DNA from: an uncultured Rubripirellula sp.
GTDB lineage: Bacteria; Planctomycetota; Planctomycetia; Pirellulales; Pirellulaceae
Assembly (NCBI GenBank): GCA_938045805.1
Contig: CALIBL010000010.1
Location: 1-64,000, forward strand
Reading direction: 5' to 3'
Length of the DNA stretch: 64,000 bases
Of this stretch, positions 1 to 9,233 are shown one piece after another; position 1 is the first letter of the stretch, and every line of letters starts with the position of its first letter. Made by a program: the position numbers and the translations under genes. A model generated the notes under the pieces. That model was not told the DNA's origin. It made no database searches and worked only from the letters and a program-made list of their open reading frames with translations.

Positions 1-2
1 AG

Positions 3-1658
3 ATGAGCAAAACGGAAACGTCTCGACTTCTTGGCTTGCTGAGGAGGGTGCTGCGTGACTGCAGCACCTTGTATCAGCGCTCGGGGCAATTGATCGTTCA
101 GCGGCACCCAAACCTGCTCGAAGAAGATCCTGATTCCTTCATCTCCCTGATGGACGATCTCCACCGCGGCCTCATCATCAAGGTCTACGTTGAAATCGTC
201 AGAGCCGACAATCGATGGTCTGTTGCGGAGAAACAAATCGCGGCGGAAATGATCGAACATCTCTGGCGACAAAAGCTACGCGGAGTCGAACTTCGAGAAG
301 CCGCAACCGCGTTGTTCGCTCAGGCCGATGCCCTGAACTGGGAGTCGTTGGTTGCACCATTTGTCCGTTACGTGCCCTTAGCCGACAGCAAGTCTCACGT
401 CGAAACGATTGCTATGCGATTGGGTAACCTGATCGCTAAATGTGACGGAGAAATGAGAGCTGAAGAGGAAGTTGCACTACAAACCATGCAGCGGGAAATT
501 GAAACTGCGTTGAATCCTGTTAATCCTCCGCAGATGTTCACTCCACCCACACAGACATCTTCAGACACCTCAACAAACACAAACCAGCAAACCAATCAGG
601 CTCAGCAGCAGAAACAACAGCAGCAACAACAAACAACCACAAAGAACGAGCAGGCGGAGGTCTCCAGAGAAGAGCGACTTGCTCAGGCTCTCAAGGAACT
701 CGATAACCTCATCGGACTTGATACGGTAAAGGAACGCGTCAAGAGCTACGCGAATTTTCTGAAACTACAGGAACAGCGAAAGAATGCAGGCCTGAGCACC
801 ATGCCCATTAGCCTGCACATGAACTTTGTTGGAAACCCGGGCACGGGTAAAACAACGGTGGCTCGGATCATCGGTCAAATCCTAGGTGCACTCGGGACAC
901 TCAGCAGTGGGCACGTCGTGGAAACCGATCGCACTGGATTGGTAGCTGAGTACGCGGGCCAAACCGGCCCCAAAACCAATCAACTCTGCGACTCGGCACT
1001 CAATGGCGTCCTGTTTATTGACGAAGCTTACAGCTTGATTGATTCCTCCGGAGAAGATGCCTACGGTCGCGAAGCGGTTCAGACACTCCTGAAACGAATG
1101 GAAGATAATCGCGATCAACTTGCGGTGATCCTCGCCGGATATAACAAGGAGATGGAATCACTGATCCGATCCAACCCAGGCCTGTCATCAAGAATCAACA
1201 CCACGATCGATTTTGAAGATTACACGCCGGTGGATCTGGGGAGAATCTTCCAAGTGCTCTGTGAACAAAACCAGTACAACCTGCCAGGAGAAGCGAGACA
1301 CCGACTGCTTGTTGGATTCGATCATCTTTACGAAAAGCGTGATCGTCATTTCGGTAATGGCCGCCTGGCCAGAAACTGTTTCGAAGACAGCGTTCGCAAA
1401 CTAGCGGATCGTATCGCCAAGATGTCAGAACTCACCGAAGAAGCGTTAACACAATTCTCGGAGCAGGACATCGCGATTCCCGGTATCGGCGAGCGGGATT
1501 TAGATGCCTTGGTTGAACAATCGCCACCTCTCCGGACTCAATGCACCGACTGCAAAAAAGGGATCCGAATTCCTGCTCGTTCGCTCGGCACTCGAATCAA
1601 GTGTCCAGCATGCGATGCGATTCAATGTCATCATTGGGCTCCGTTGGCGACCTCTTGA
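3..1658 (+). CDS. AAA+ ATPase (SpoVK/CbbX type) with TerB-like N-terminus and C-terminal zinc ribbon
   Basis: The protein has 551 residues. The N-terminal ~170 residues are helical and carry two acidic turn motifs (RADNRWSVAE and KCDGEMRAEE) like those of TerB/DjlA-type domains. A Gln-rich linker (about residues 185-215, CAG/CAA-rich DNA) follows. A CbbX/SpoVK-type AAA+ domain comes next, with Walker A GNPGTGKTT near residue 277 and Walker B VLFIDEAYSL near 337. The C-terminus has two CxxC pairs (CTDC and CPAC) that look like a zinc ribbon. The family remodels protein complexes; the substrate here is unknown. The ATG lies two bases from the window edge, so the true start could be upstream. 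The last 62 bases overlap the 3' end of the convergent exporter gene. Confidence 0.85.
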   Translation: MSKTETSRLLGLLRRVLRDCSTLYQRSGQLIVQRHPNLLEEDPDSFISLMDDLHRGLIIKVYVEIVRADNRWSVAEKQIAAEMIEHLWRQKLRGVELREAATALFAQADALNWESLVAPFVRYVPLADSKSHVETIAMRLGNLIAKCDGEMRAEEEVALQTMQREIETALNPVNPPQMFTPPTQTSSDTSTNTNQQTNQAQQQKQQQQQQTTTKNEQAEVSREERLAQALKELDNLIGLDTVKERVKSYANFLKLQEQRKNAGLSTMPISLHMNFVGNPGTGKTTVARIIGQILGALGTLSSGHVVETDRTGLVAEYAGQTGPKTNQLCDSALNGVLFIDEAYSLIDSSGEDAYGREAVQTLLKRMEDNRDQLAVILAGYNKEMESLIRSNPGLSSRINTTIDFEDYTPVDLGRIFQVLCEQNQYNLPGEARHRLLVGFDHLYEKRDRHFGNGRLARNCFEDSVRKLADRIAKMSELTEEALTQFSEQDIAIPGIGERDLDALVEQSPPLRTQCTDCKKGIRIPARSLGTRIKCPACDAIQCHHWAPLATS

Positions 1659-4077
1659 TCATCGAAGCATCGCGTTTATCAGCATCACCTTTATCCACGA
1701 TGACTAAAAGTGCGGGCAGCAAGATCAGATTGGCTGCTGTCCCAAGCATCATCGTGATTGCGATCAACAGACCAAAGGTCGCGGTTGGGACAAACTCACT
1801 TTGAGCCAGCACCCCAAAACCGACAACAAGAGCAGAAGTCGCCAAAGTGACAGCAACTCCCGTCCTCCCCGCGGCCGCTTGAATCGATCGCTTCACTCCA
1901 CGACCCGCAAAATGCTGCTGACGACGGTAGTGGTAAAGCAAATGCACGGATCCATCGATGGATAAACCAATTGAAACGGCTGCGATCATCGCAGCCCCCA
2001 TATTCAAACGCTCGCCCACCAAACCGCAAACCGCCAAAACGGTCGCAAGGGGAATGACATTGGGAACTAATGAAATGATTGCCAGTCGAAACGATCGCAG
2101 AAACAATCCGATCAAGAATCCCACAAGAATGATCGATGCGATCAAGCATTTCCATTGATCACGAACAACTTGATCGATCAAGCGAGATAACAAAATGTAA
2201 TAGCCTGTCACCTCGATGGGACGAGTCATCCCGACCTTGGATTCACTGCTTTTCGCAAGGGAGTATTCATCAACCACCTTCCTCACTTCAGCAATCAGAC
2301 CCTCTTTCTGCTGGGCCTCCAAATCTTCTCGGCTTCTCAGCATCAATCTTAAATAGCGGCGGTCACCGTCGGGTTCACTCATTAACGCGTCAAAAAAGCC
2401 TGGCAACACCACGGCCATGAAGGAAAGTCGCGGACCAATCGGCAATAACGCAGCAAAGCGACTTCGACGCACCACTAACTCTGCATCAGCAATACTAAGC
2501 ACTTTGGTTAGCTTCGCACCATTCACGTCAATCTTGCGAAGCTGACCCTCGAGTTGACGCACCTCGGTGAAATACTCTTCGGTCAGGTTAACAGGTGCCT
2601 CCAACATCACATCCCAAACACCCGCCCCGCCGAAGTTGTCCTCGACCACTCGGTAAGAGCGGGCGATCTGTGACTGACTCTCAAAGTTATTTAAAAAGCT
2701 TCTCTCTGATTCCAAGCGTGGTACACCCACTGCCACCACGAACAACATGACCCCTATCGCGAGCAGAACGCTGCGAGGCTTGTGCACTGACAAAGTCACC
2801 AGTGAAAGTGACATGCGCCGAATCGATCGCTGAAGTCGATCCTGAATCGCGGCGAAAGGTACGAGGATTCGCTGCGCGTTCGAAATCTGAAAAATCCGCT
2901 CCAGCCCAAAAGCCTTCAGCTTCGAAGTCAGGCAGACTCCAACGAACAAACAGGTCCCAAGCATTCCAGCCATCACCGAAATCGAAATCATCAAACCGAA
3001 TTGCCTAATCGGTGCTAGCGAAGAGAAACTCAGAGCGAAAAAACCCGCGGCATCCGTAAGACATGTCCAGAAAATGGGCCGGGCGAGAAGGCGAATTGCG
3101 TCCACCGTTGCGTCGATTTCACTGAGTCCTTTGCGTTTGAGTCGTCGGTAACGAATCCCAAGATGCAAAACGGCGGTCACCACCATGACCGTGACCAAGG
3201 CTGTCAAAACCGAGGAAGCAATCGACAACCGCCAACCGAAAGCAACGAGCAAACCTTGTGTGATTACGATGGTCCAAGTGATCGTGGCGGTTGCGAGTAA
3301 CACCAGACGCCACTCGCCAGATGTTATCAGCAAACAGATCCCGAGTAAGGTGACGGTCAAGATGGCCAAGCTCTTTCCATCTTGTTGAATTAAATCGAGC
3401 GCATCGGTGATCATCACCGACTCACCCACCAAAACCGTCTGCAAACAGACTGACTGAAGTGCAGCTTCTTGTGTCTCGCCACCACCTGAATGCTTCGCAA
3501 AAAATACTCCGGAAACAACGTTATCACGTATCTCTTTTAACTCAGCGAGAGTTGCAGAACGCTCTTGATCACCGAGGAGAATAACCAACGCGGCCCGCGA
3601 TCCATCGGCGGAATGCGTGTAGTTCTCAAACAAGTCAAGGAATCCCGATGCCACCTCATCGTCAGACCGGAACAAATTCGGAACATCGCTCTCGGTTAAA
3701 GAAGGACGGACGCGATCCATCGCATCGTTCAACCTTGCGATCGATAAAACATCAGTAACCCCGTCAAGACGGCGGATCGTATCAGTCAATAGACGGTTCC
3801 GATCCACGCCTGCAAAAGTTGCTAATTCCGGGTCGCGATAAACCATCAAAACAACGGACTGACCGCCAAATACACGTTGCAGTTTTTGGTAAGAAACCAA
3901 ATCCACGTCATCATTTGGAAAAAGGGATTCCACGCGGCGATCAAAATCTAATTTTGAAGCCACAGGAATCGTCGCGAGCCAAATCACAACTCCCAAAATC
4001 GCGAGTACCCAACGCGAACGAATCAACAGCGTCGCGACAGATTCGGGTAACTTGTTTTTTGCGGTTTGGTTTATCAT
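1597..4077 (-). CDS. RND/MMPL-family membrane exporter
   Basis: This 826-residue protein has the RND/MMPL layout: one N-terminal membrane helix (residues ~20-45), a large extracytoplasmic domain starting with DFDRRVESLFPNDD, a block of five or six helices, then the same arrangement repeated. The C-terminal half contains GAAMIAAVSIGLSIDGSVHL, the helix-4-type motif with an acidic residue found in proton-driven members. Such proteins export lipids, hopanoids or hydrophobic compounds using the proton gradient; the substrate cannot be told. It starts at ATG and ends in TGA inside the 3' end of the upstream AAA gene on the opposite strand. No membrane-fusion partner is adjacent, as is usual for this branch. 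Confidence 0.9.
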   Translation of the reverse strand: MINQTAKNKLPESVATLLIRSRWVLAILGVVIWLATIPVASKLDFDRRVESLFPNDDVDLVSYQKLQRVFGGQSVVLMVYRDPELATFAGVDRNRLLTDTIRRLDGVTDVLSIARLNDAMDRVRPSLTESDVPNLFRSDDEVASGFLDLFENYTHSADGSRAALVILLGDQERSATLAELKEIRDNVVSGVFFAKHSGGGETQEAALQSVCLQTVLVGESVMITDALDLIQQDGKSLAILTVTLLGICLLITSGEWRLVLLATATITWTIVITQGLLVAFGWRLSIASSVLTALVTVMVVTAVLHLGIRYRRLKRKGLSEIDATVDAIRLLARPIFWTCLTDAAGFFALSFSSLAPIRQFGLMISISVMAGMLGTCLFVGVCLTSKLKAFGLERIFQISNAQRILVPFAAIQDRLQRSIRRMSLSLVTLSVHKPRSVLLAIGVMLFVVAVGVPRLESERSFLNNFESQSQIARSYRVVEDNFGGAGVWDVMLEAPVNLTEEYFTEVRQLEGQLRKIDVNGAKLTKVLSIADAELVVRRSRFAALLPIGPRLSFMAVVLPGFFDALMSEPDGDRRYLRLMLRSREDLEAQQKEGLIAEVRKVVDEYSLAKSSESKVGMTRPIEVTGYYILLSRLIDQVVRDQWKCLIASIILVGFLIGLFLRSFRLAIISLVPNVIPLATVLAVCGLVGERLNMGAAMIAAVSIGLSIDGSVHLLYHYRRQQHFAGRGVKRSIQAAAGRTGVAVTLATSALVVGFGVLAQSEFVPTATFGLLIAITMMLGTAANLILLPALLVIVDKGDADKRDASMIKRSPTEPNDDIESHRMLDT

Positions 4078-4198
4078 GGGCTCCGAGGCAATCGTGTCAT
4101 GCAGCCATTATTTGAGCATGGCAAAACCTATCGCTTAAAACCTGGTTAGCCAACACCAACATCCGTGTCAATCAGAGTCAGATCGTAGACCTTCGAAA

Positions 4199-5659
4199 AT
4201 GCAGTCACCCACTCGCTCTGTAACGCACGACCCATCGCTTGAGCGATCCGATTCGAAAAGCCAAACTACCGGCGGCAGTGATCAACGTTCACTACAGTTG
4301 TTTTTGCCGATCGCGGTCACCCTCGCAATCCTGATTCGAACTGCGGTTTTGTATTTCGGTGCTGAATCGCTCAAGCAAGACCCCGACGCTTATCAAGCGA
4401 TTGCAATCACGATCCATGAACAAGGTGTTTTTGGCTTAACCGCTGCCGACGGGCAAGTGATCCCAACTTCATTTCGCCCCCCCCTGTACCCATGGATGTT
4501 GTCCGCAGTAGTCAACGAACAAGGAAACATCAGCCGTCTTGCGATAGCAGCACTCCATCTACTGCTTGGCGTCATGACAGCGTGCCTCACTTTTCTTAGC
4601 GTACGGTATCTGCTGACAATTAATCGACCAGCAGACAGCATGGTGAATGTTGCAAGCTTTGTCGGCGCGACCTTGGTGGCCATCGATCCGATCTTGGTTC
4701 AGCAATCAACGTTTGTGATGACGGAAACCTTGGCCGCATGCTTGACCAGTTTGATTTTCTGGATTTGGATACGGTCTTTTCGGAGTGGTCCGACCATCGG
4801 GCTGAGCGTCTTACGCGGGGTCGCACTCTCCACGGCTTTCCTGTGTCGACCTACGTTCCTCGCTTGGGCCGTATTGCTGCTGATGGGTGAAATAGTCATT
4901 GCCGTTTTTGCGGCAAATCGTCAAAAAAAACAAAGTCGCGGAGCAACAGCTTTATCCTTGTGCATTACCGCCGGAATTCTGCTGCTGACGGTGGCGGCTT
5001 GGACCAAAAGAAATGCAAGCTCCACAGGGTATCCAGCGTGGGCGACAACTCATGGTGGCTACACCTTGCTCCTCGGAAACAATCCCTTGTTCTACGAACA
5101 CCTTGAATCGGGGGGCGCATTCAAGCGATGGGATGCCGATTCGTTCACGCAAGCATATGCCTATCGCTTTGGTGAAGAGGGACAAAGTGAAGATTTCTGG
5201 TTGAAAGCGAGGGACCCATCAACTAGCCCTCAACCGCCACCACTAGGTCTTACGGAACACCAAGACGACCAGTGGAGTTATCGCGCTGCAATCGCAACGA
5301 TCAAACGATCTCCGCAAACCTTTGTTACCGCATCCTTCAATCGGCTTTACCGACTTTGGACACCCTTGCCATTTGGCACATCGGATCGAACGGATTTGAA
5401 ACGCATCGCCATCACTGCCTACTACCTATTTCTATACTTCCTTGCGGTAATCGGAATCATCAAGATCTTCCGCAATGGGCAGAGTCGTTTACTCTTGCCT
5501 CTGTTATCGCTGCTACTGGCACTAAGCGTGATCCATACCATTTATTGGAGCAATCTTAGGATGCGAGCACCAGCACTTCCTCTCATCGCAGTCTATGCGT
5601 CATTGTCGATCGGATCGATCCCCGTACTTACACGTCAGCGAAAGATCGATAAAGACTAA
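4199..5659 (+). CDS. Membrane glycosyltransferase, PMT/ArnT-like (GT39/GT83 type)
   Basis: This is a 486-residue polytopic membrane protein with about ten hydrophobic segments. After the first helix it has an acidic KQDPDAYQ motif and a SFRPPLYPWML stretch, the pattern of the catalytic first loop in dolichyl/undecaprenyl-phosphate sugar transferases. The family moves a sugar from a polyprenyl-phosphate carrier to protein, lipid A or another acceptor outside the membrane; the acceptor is unknown. The N-terminal ~30 residues are polar and Ser-rich. It is divergent from the RND exporter gene, with 121 bases between them, and its stop overlaps the next convergent gene by 4 bases. Confidence 0.8.
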   Translation: MQSPTRSVTHDPSLERSDSKSQTTGGSDQRSLQLFLPIAVTLAILIRTAVLYFGAESLKQDPDAYQAIAITIHEQGVFGLTAADGQVIPTSFRPPLYPWMLSAVVNEQGNISRLAIAALHLLLGVMTACLTFLSVRYLLTINRPADSMVNVASFVGATLVAIDPILVQQSTFVMTETLAACLTSLIFWIWIRSFRSGPTIGLSVLRGVALSTAFLCRPTFLAWAVLLLMGEIVIAVFAANRQKKQSRGATALSLCITAGILLLTVAAWTKRNASSTGYPAWATTHGGYTLLLGNNPLFYEHLESGGAFKRWDADSFTQAYAYRFGEEGQSEDFWLKARDPSTSPQPPPLGLTEHQDDQWSYRAAIATIKRSPQTFVTASFNRLYRLWTPLPFGTSDRTDLKRIAITAYYLFLYFLAVIGIIKIFRNGQSRLLLPLLSLLLALSVIHTIYWSNLRMRAPALPLIAVYASLSIGSIPVLTRQRKIDKD

Positions 5660-6096
5660 GATCCCTCTTCCGTTATCCAGACAACTTTTGACTGCAACCA
5701 GAAGAAGAAACATCCACCTGCGAGTGTGGAAAGCGACTCACCTAACGCCCACCACAATGGCATCTCAGATTGCAAATCAACGATGAGTTGCGAGGCCCCG
5801 AAAGCGATGGTGGCTATCGCCAGGAAGCGGACAAGATCCCGATAGCGGTAAAGATCTCGGACCACGAACAACATCAATACGCCGACAAATCCGTAGAGAA
5901 GAGAAAGATTTCTCGCAAGATAATAGGTCAGCGGAGACTCGGGAAACGGATTGAACCCTAGAAACTCTGAAGCTTCAACGATCCACTTTTGCGGCATCAC
6001 CGAAGCGGCGAACGCAAGTAAAGTCACACCACCAATCAGCCAAAAGAACCATTGCAGAGCGTGAAACCAAAACACCGATTTTTCTTGAACATTCAC
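5656..6096 (-). CDS. Small four-helix membrane protein, unknown function
   Basis: I do not recognise the family. From the GTG at 6096 the protein has 146 residues with four hydrophobic helices (around residues 12-32, 58-78, 85-105 and 115-132) separated by short loops, including a basic DLYRYRDLVR turn. The reading frame opens 42 bases further upstream with TTG, but the GTG places the first helix shortly after the start and is preferred. Its 3' end overlaps that of the glycosyltransferase gene by 4 bases, tail to tail. The hydrophobic pattern and absence of competing frames argue that it is real. Confidence 0.65.
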   Translation of the reverse strand: MNVQEKSVFWFHALQWFFWLIGGVTLLAFAASVMPQKWIVEASEFLGFNPFPESPLTYYLARNLSLLYGFVGVLMLFVVRDLYRYRDLVRFLAIATIAFGASQLIVDLQSEMPLWWALGESLSTLAGGCFFFWLQSKVVWITEEGS

Positions 6097-6229
6097 TCTG
6101 GGTATTTCTCCAAACTCAACGGTCCCGTTGCCAAACAACGGTCAACCAAATCAAGACGCCACACCGCTCGCACAGCCGGATGCATTTTACCGGCTAACTA
6201 ACCACTGAAGCGAGCAGAGAAAATGCAAT

Positions 6230-6673
6230 TCAACTGACATCCTGCCAGGGCAGCGGTGGCGACTTCTCGCACACAGATAGTTGTTTCAACAAAGGCTGTG
6301 GAATCGCAAGAACTTTGTGCTCCCGAAGATCGATGTAAACCCATCGAGTCTCGACTCGCGCCAAGACGGTTTGATCAACGGGACGACATATTGCGTATTT
6401 TCTCTTGGATGCGAATCGTGAAACTTCGCTGACCCAAGTCCTAACAATCAATTCATCACCGGCCAGAGCAGCGGCGCGGTACGTAATATCGTGGCTCCGG
6501 ACAACCCACCCGAAGCCCTTCTCCAAGGCATCCTCCGCATCCCATCCTCCGGCGCGAGTGTGTTCCCCTGCGGCCCAAAGTGTCCACTGCAGATAGCGTA
6601 GATTATGCACGTGTTGCTGCGCGTCTATCTCTGCATCTTCAACTCGATGTTTTAAATCGTAATAACTTTTCAT
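6230..6673 (-). CDS. Acyl-CoA thioesterase, hotdog fold (4HBT/YbgC-like)
   Basis: The 147-residue length is typical of single-domain 4-hydroxybenzoyl-CoA thioesterase family members. The N-terminus reads VEDAEIDAQQHVHNLRYLQW, matching the family pattern with an Asp/Gln-xx-xHV-N-xxY active-site loop. The middle has the TYRAAALAGDELIVRTWV strand pair. These enzymes hydrolyse acyl-CoA or acyl-ACP thioesters in the cytoplasm. The ATG start is clear. The gene is isolated: a minus-strand membrane protein lies downstream and a long gene-free region upstream, so the substrate cannot be inferred from context. Confidence 0.85.
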   Translation of the reverse strand: MKSYYDLKHRVEDAEIDAQQHVHNLRYLQWTLWAAGEHTRAGGWDAEDALEKGFGWVVRSHDITYRAAALAGDELIVRTWVSEVSRFASKRKYAICRPVDQTVLARVETRWVYIDLREHKVLAIPQPLLKQLSVCEKSPPLPWQDVS

Positions 6674-7320
6674 CTCACCCGCTTCACACCAGTAATCGGT
6701 CGGTCAACAAACAGAGAGCAAGCTTGACGCGATGCATCCGACACTTGGTAATAAGACACTTGGTAAATTGCGTACACCTAAACTAAACCCAAAGCCTTCG
6801 ACTGCCTATGGTGATCGCTGAAGGTCGAACTGCCGGAAGTTGAATTTGTAAAATCAAACTAGATTTCTCCGAATCATGATTGTTTCGGTGGGTTTTAAAC
6901 AAATATTCAACCTAGAACCAAAACGATGAAACTTACTGCAAAATGAACTCAGGGCGAAAACAGGTTTCGAGTCTTGGGGGATAAGTTTTATCGACCTAAC
7001 CACCCAATCAGGCGAACGATCACAACCAAATCCGTCAAGCAAGAAAGGCATCCATGGGTTTCATTAATTCTTGCGTGACATGGTCGGCATCGGGTATTTT
7101 GAGAAGAATCAACAAGAATTTTCGGGTCAGACAGCAGATTCGGCAGCTAGTCAGGATGTGCCATGTCCTTACTGCTACAGTATTGAGTGAGTCTGTCCAG
7201 AGAAAGATTGCCAGCGTCACCATGCTGGTCAGCGTCATCAAGCACTGAAACCACCTGATATTGGCGAGTGATGGACCAACTAAATCAATCCCACTCGTAC
7301 TACTCAAATGGACTGCAATC
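6674..7320. other. Gene-free region between thioesterase and msrA
   Basis: About 650 bases contain no reading frame with protein-like composition. An exact 12-base direct repeat (gacacttggtaa) occurs at 6740-6751 and 6755-6766. The region is AT-richer than its flanks (for example 6840-6960), as expected for divergent promoters of the two flanking genes. I could not assign a specific promoter. Confidence 0.5.
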
Positions 7321-7989
7321 ATGAAAAATCTGCTCTATACCATTCAGTTTTTCACCGCGGCACTCACGTTGTCCGCCACATCGGTACTAGCATTTGCGGG
7401 AGACGAAAAGGTGTCCGAATCAAGCAGTGATTCACAGAGTAAGACGGAAGCGACGGCCACGCTCGCCGGAGGATGTTTCTGGTGCACAGAGGCTGTTTTC
7501 GAGCGTATGCAAGGAGTCAAAGATGTGGTCTCTGGCTACATCGGTGGCACCGTTCCTAACCCAACCTACGAACAGGTTTGCTCCAAAACGACAGGACACG
7601 CTGAAGCGATTGAGATCATTTATGATCCAAGCGAAACCAGCTACGAAGAACTTCTCGAGGTCTTTTTCAAAACCCATGACCCAACGACCAAGAATCGACA
7701 GGGTGCAGATGAAGGGCCCCAATATCGAAGCGCGGTCTTCTATCACAACGATGAGCAGAAAGAGGCTGCAGAGAAGTACATCGCTAAGCTGAATAAGTCT
7801 GGCGAATACAATCGCCCCATCGTCACCACCCTCGAAGTCGCCTCCAAGTTTTATCCTGCCGAAGAATATCATCAAGATTTCTATGAGCGCAACCCTAACT
7901 ATGGATACTGCCGAGCGGTGGTGAGCAACAAGGTAAGGAAATTCAACCGTGAATTTGGGGACAAGCTGAAAAAGCCAAATCAGAAGTGA
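7321..7989 (+). CDS. msrA: Peptide methionine sulfoxide reductase MsrA, exported
   Basis: This enzyme reduces methionine-S-sulfoxide in oxidised proteins. The catalytic motif GGCFWC is present with the nucleophilic Cys at residue 52, followed by the family signatures VVSGYIGG, TGHAE, FFKTHDPT and YRSAVFYH. The frame is open from a TTG at 7261, but the ATG at 7321 starts a clear signal peptide (KNLLYTIQFFTAALTLSATSVLAFA), giving 222 residues and an exported enzyme. The C-terminal region has YHQDFYERNPNYGYCR, with a possible resolving Cys. No msrB is adjacent. A strong intrinsic terminator follows at 8089-8120. Confidence 0.95.
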   Translation: MKNLLYTIQFFTAALTLSATSVLAFAGDEKVSESSSDSQSKTEATATLAGGCFWCTEAVFERMQGVKDVVSGYIGGTVPNPTYEQVCSKTTGHAEAIEIIYDPSETSYEELLEVFFKTHDPTTKNRQGADEGPQYRSAVFYHNDEQKEAAEKYIAKLNKSGEYNRPIVTTLEVASKFYPAEEYHQDFYERNPNYGYCRAVVSNKVRKFNREFGDKLKKPNQK

Positions 7990-8088
7990 TCCTTTCCTCG
8001 CTCGGAGATGACCAAGCGAGTTCGATTGGTTCTCAACGCATAAATCCCGAGCAAGAAAAGCACGAAGCCAACGAAAAGAGAACGGACT

Positions 8089-8120
8089 AGCCATGCCCTA
8101 AATTTGGGCATGGCTTTTTT
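8089..8120 (+). terminator. Rho-independent terminator downstream of msrA
   Basis: A perfect 10-bp stem (agccatgccc and gggcatggct) with a 7-base loop is followed directly by a T run. It lies 100 bases after the msrA stop and before the next plus-strand gene. Confidence 0.85.
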
Positions 8121-8236
8121 CGTTTATGCTGCCCAAAAAGTTGGACGGTGAAAAGAATATTTGCGACTGAAGCACACCCTGCTTTGAATCATTTGTGCTA
8201 ACTTACCGCTTCGCGAATTCAGATGCGAACCGCCAA

Positions 8237-9208
8237 ATGCGCAACCAAAACCAAAGACAGTTCATGATCCAACGACGACAACTTCTCGTTGCTGCCTCGG
8301 CCATGACCGCAGCAGCCACACTCAAACCATCTCACGCCAACGCGATCGAATCGGAGTCTTCCAACATGCCTGTGCGATTTGCGCTAAACACGAGTACTTT
8401 ACGCGGTCAAAAACTGTCGGTAACCGAGCAAATCGAGATCACCGCGAAAGCGGGTTACGATGGCATTGAACCTTGGATCGGTGACTTGCAGCGATACGCC
8501 GACGAAGGTGGATCATTGACCGACCTCAAAAAGAAGATTGAAGACCTTGGCTTAACCGTTGACAGTGCCATCGGTTTTGCAAACTGGATTGTTGACGATG
8601 ATCAAGCGAGAAAAGAGGGGCTCGAAAATGCAAAACGAGAAATGTCGGTCGTGAAAGCCATCGGGGGATCTCGAGTTGCCGCGCCGCCCGTTGGTGCACA
8701 TCGCGGTGATAGCGTTTCGCCTGAGTTACCAGTGATCGCACAGCGTTACCGAGCACTGCTTGAAGTGGGTGCCGAGATCGGTGTGACCCCGCAACTAGAG
8801 CTATGGGGATTCTCACCCACACTGAGCAAACTGAGTGAACTAGCTTACGTTGCTGCTGGGGCTGAGCATCCCGATGCCTGCGTTCTTCCTGACTTCTACC
8901 ACATCTATAAAGGTGGAAGCGATTTCTCAGCATTGGGAATGATCGAAGCGTCGCGAATGCATTGTTTCCACATGAACGATTACCCCGCTGACCCTCCTCG
9001 CGAGTCAATCGCAGATAAGGATCGTGTTTTTCCTGGCGATGGCGTCTGCCCACTGCCTCAAATCATTCGTCAATTGGTTGATCACGGTTTTCGTGGTACT
9101 TTCTCGCTCGAGCTATTTAATCCTGAATATTGGGAACGTGACGCGATGGAAGTTGCCCAAGAAGGCCTCGCTAAGTCCAAAGCAGTTGTGGAAAAAGCGA
9201 TGAGCTAG
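8237..9208 (+). CDS. Exported sugar phosphate isomerase/epimerase-like TIM-barrel protein
   Basis: The mature part matches the xylose isomerase-like TIM-barrel family (AP endonuclease 2 fold): TAKAGYDGIEPWIGD near the start, PQLELWGF, VLPDFYHIYKGG, HCFHMNDYP and GTFSLELFN. The Glu/Asp/His/Glu residues in these segments are the usual metal ligands. The N-terminus carries a Tat-like signal (QRRQLLVAASAMTAAATL) ending near ANA, so the protein is probably exported folded. ATG starts exist at 8237 and 8264, with a GTG at 8195; none has a convincing ribosome site, and 8237 is a working choice (323 residues). The substrate is unknown; planctomycetes hold many secreted paralogues of this family. Confidence 0.85.
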   Translation: MRNQNQRQFMIQRRQLLVAASAMTAAATLKPSHANAIESESSNMPVRFALNTSTLRGQKLSVTEQIEITAKAGYDGIEPWIGDLQRYADEGGSLTDLKKKIEDLGLTVDSAIGFANWIVDDDQARKEGLENAKREMSVVKAIGGSRVAAPPVGAHRGDSVSPELPVIAQRYRALLEVGAEIGVTPQLELWGFSPTLSKLSELAYVAAGAEHPDACVLPDFYHIYKGGSDFSALGMIEASRMHCFHMNDYPADPPRESIADKDRVFPGDGVCPLPQIIRQLVDHGFRGTFSLELFNPEYWERDAMEVAQEGLAKSKAVVEKAMS

Positions 9209-9233
9209 CGATCTCTTAGATCGGCACGAAGAC

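Noticed and set aside
6740..6766. Exact 12-base direct repeat (gacacttggtaa)
   Set aside because: Short tandem copy separated by three bases; common by chance or slippage and not tied to a gene feature.
7432..8094. 220-residue minus-strand frame over msrA
   Set aside because: msrA has an intact catalytic motif and signal peptide; the shadow frame runs into the terminator hairpin.
8526..9053. 175-residue minus-strand frame opposite the TIM-barrel gene
   Set aside because: Arg/His/Gln-rich shadow sequence with no recognised fold.
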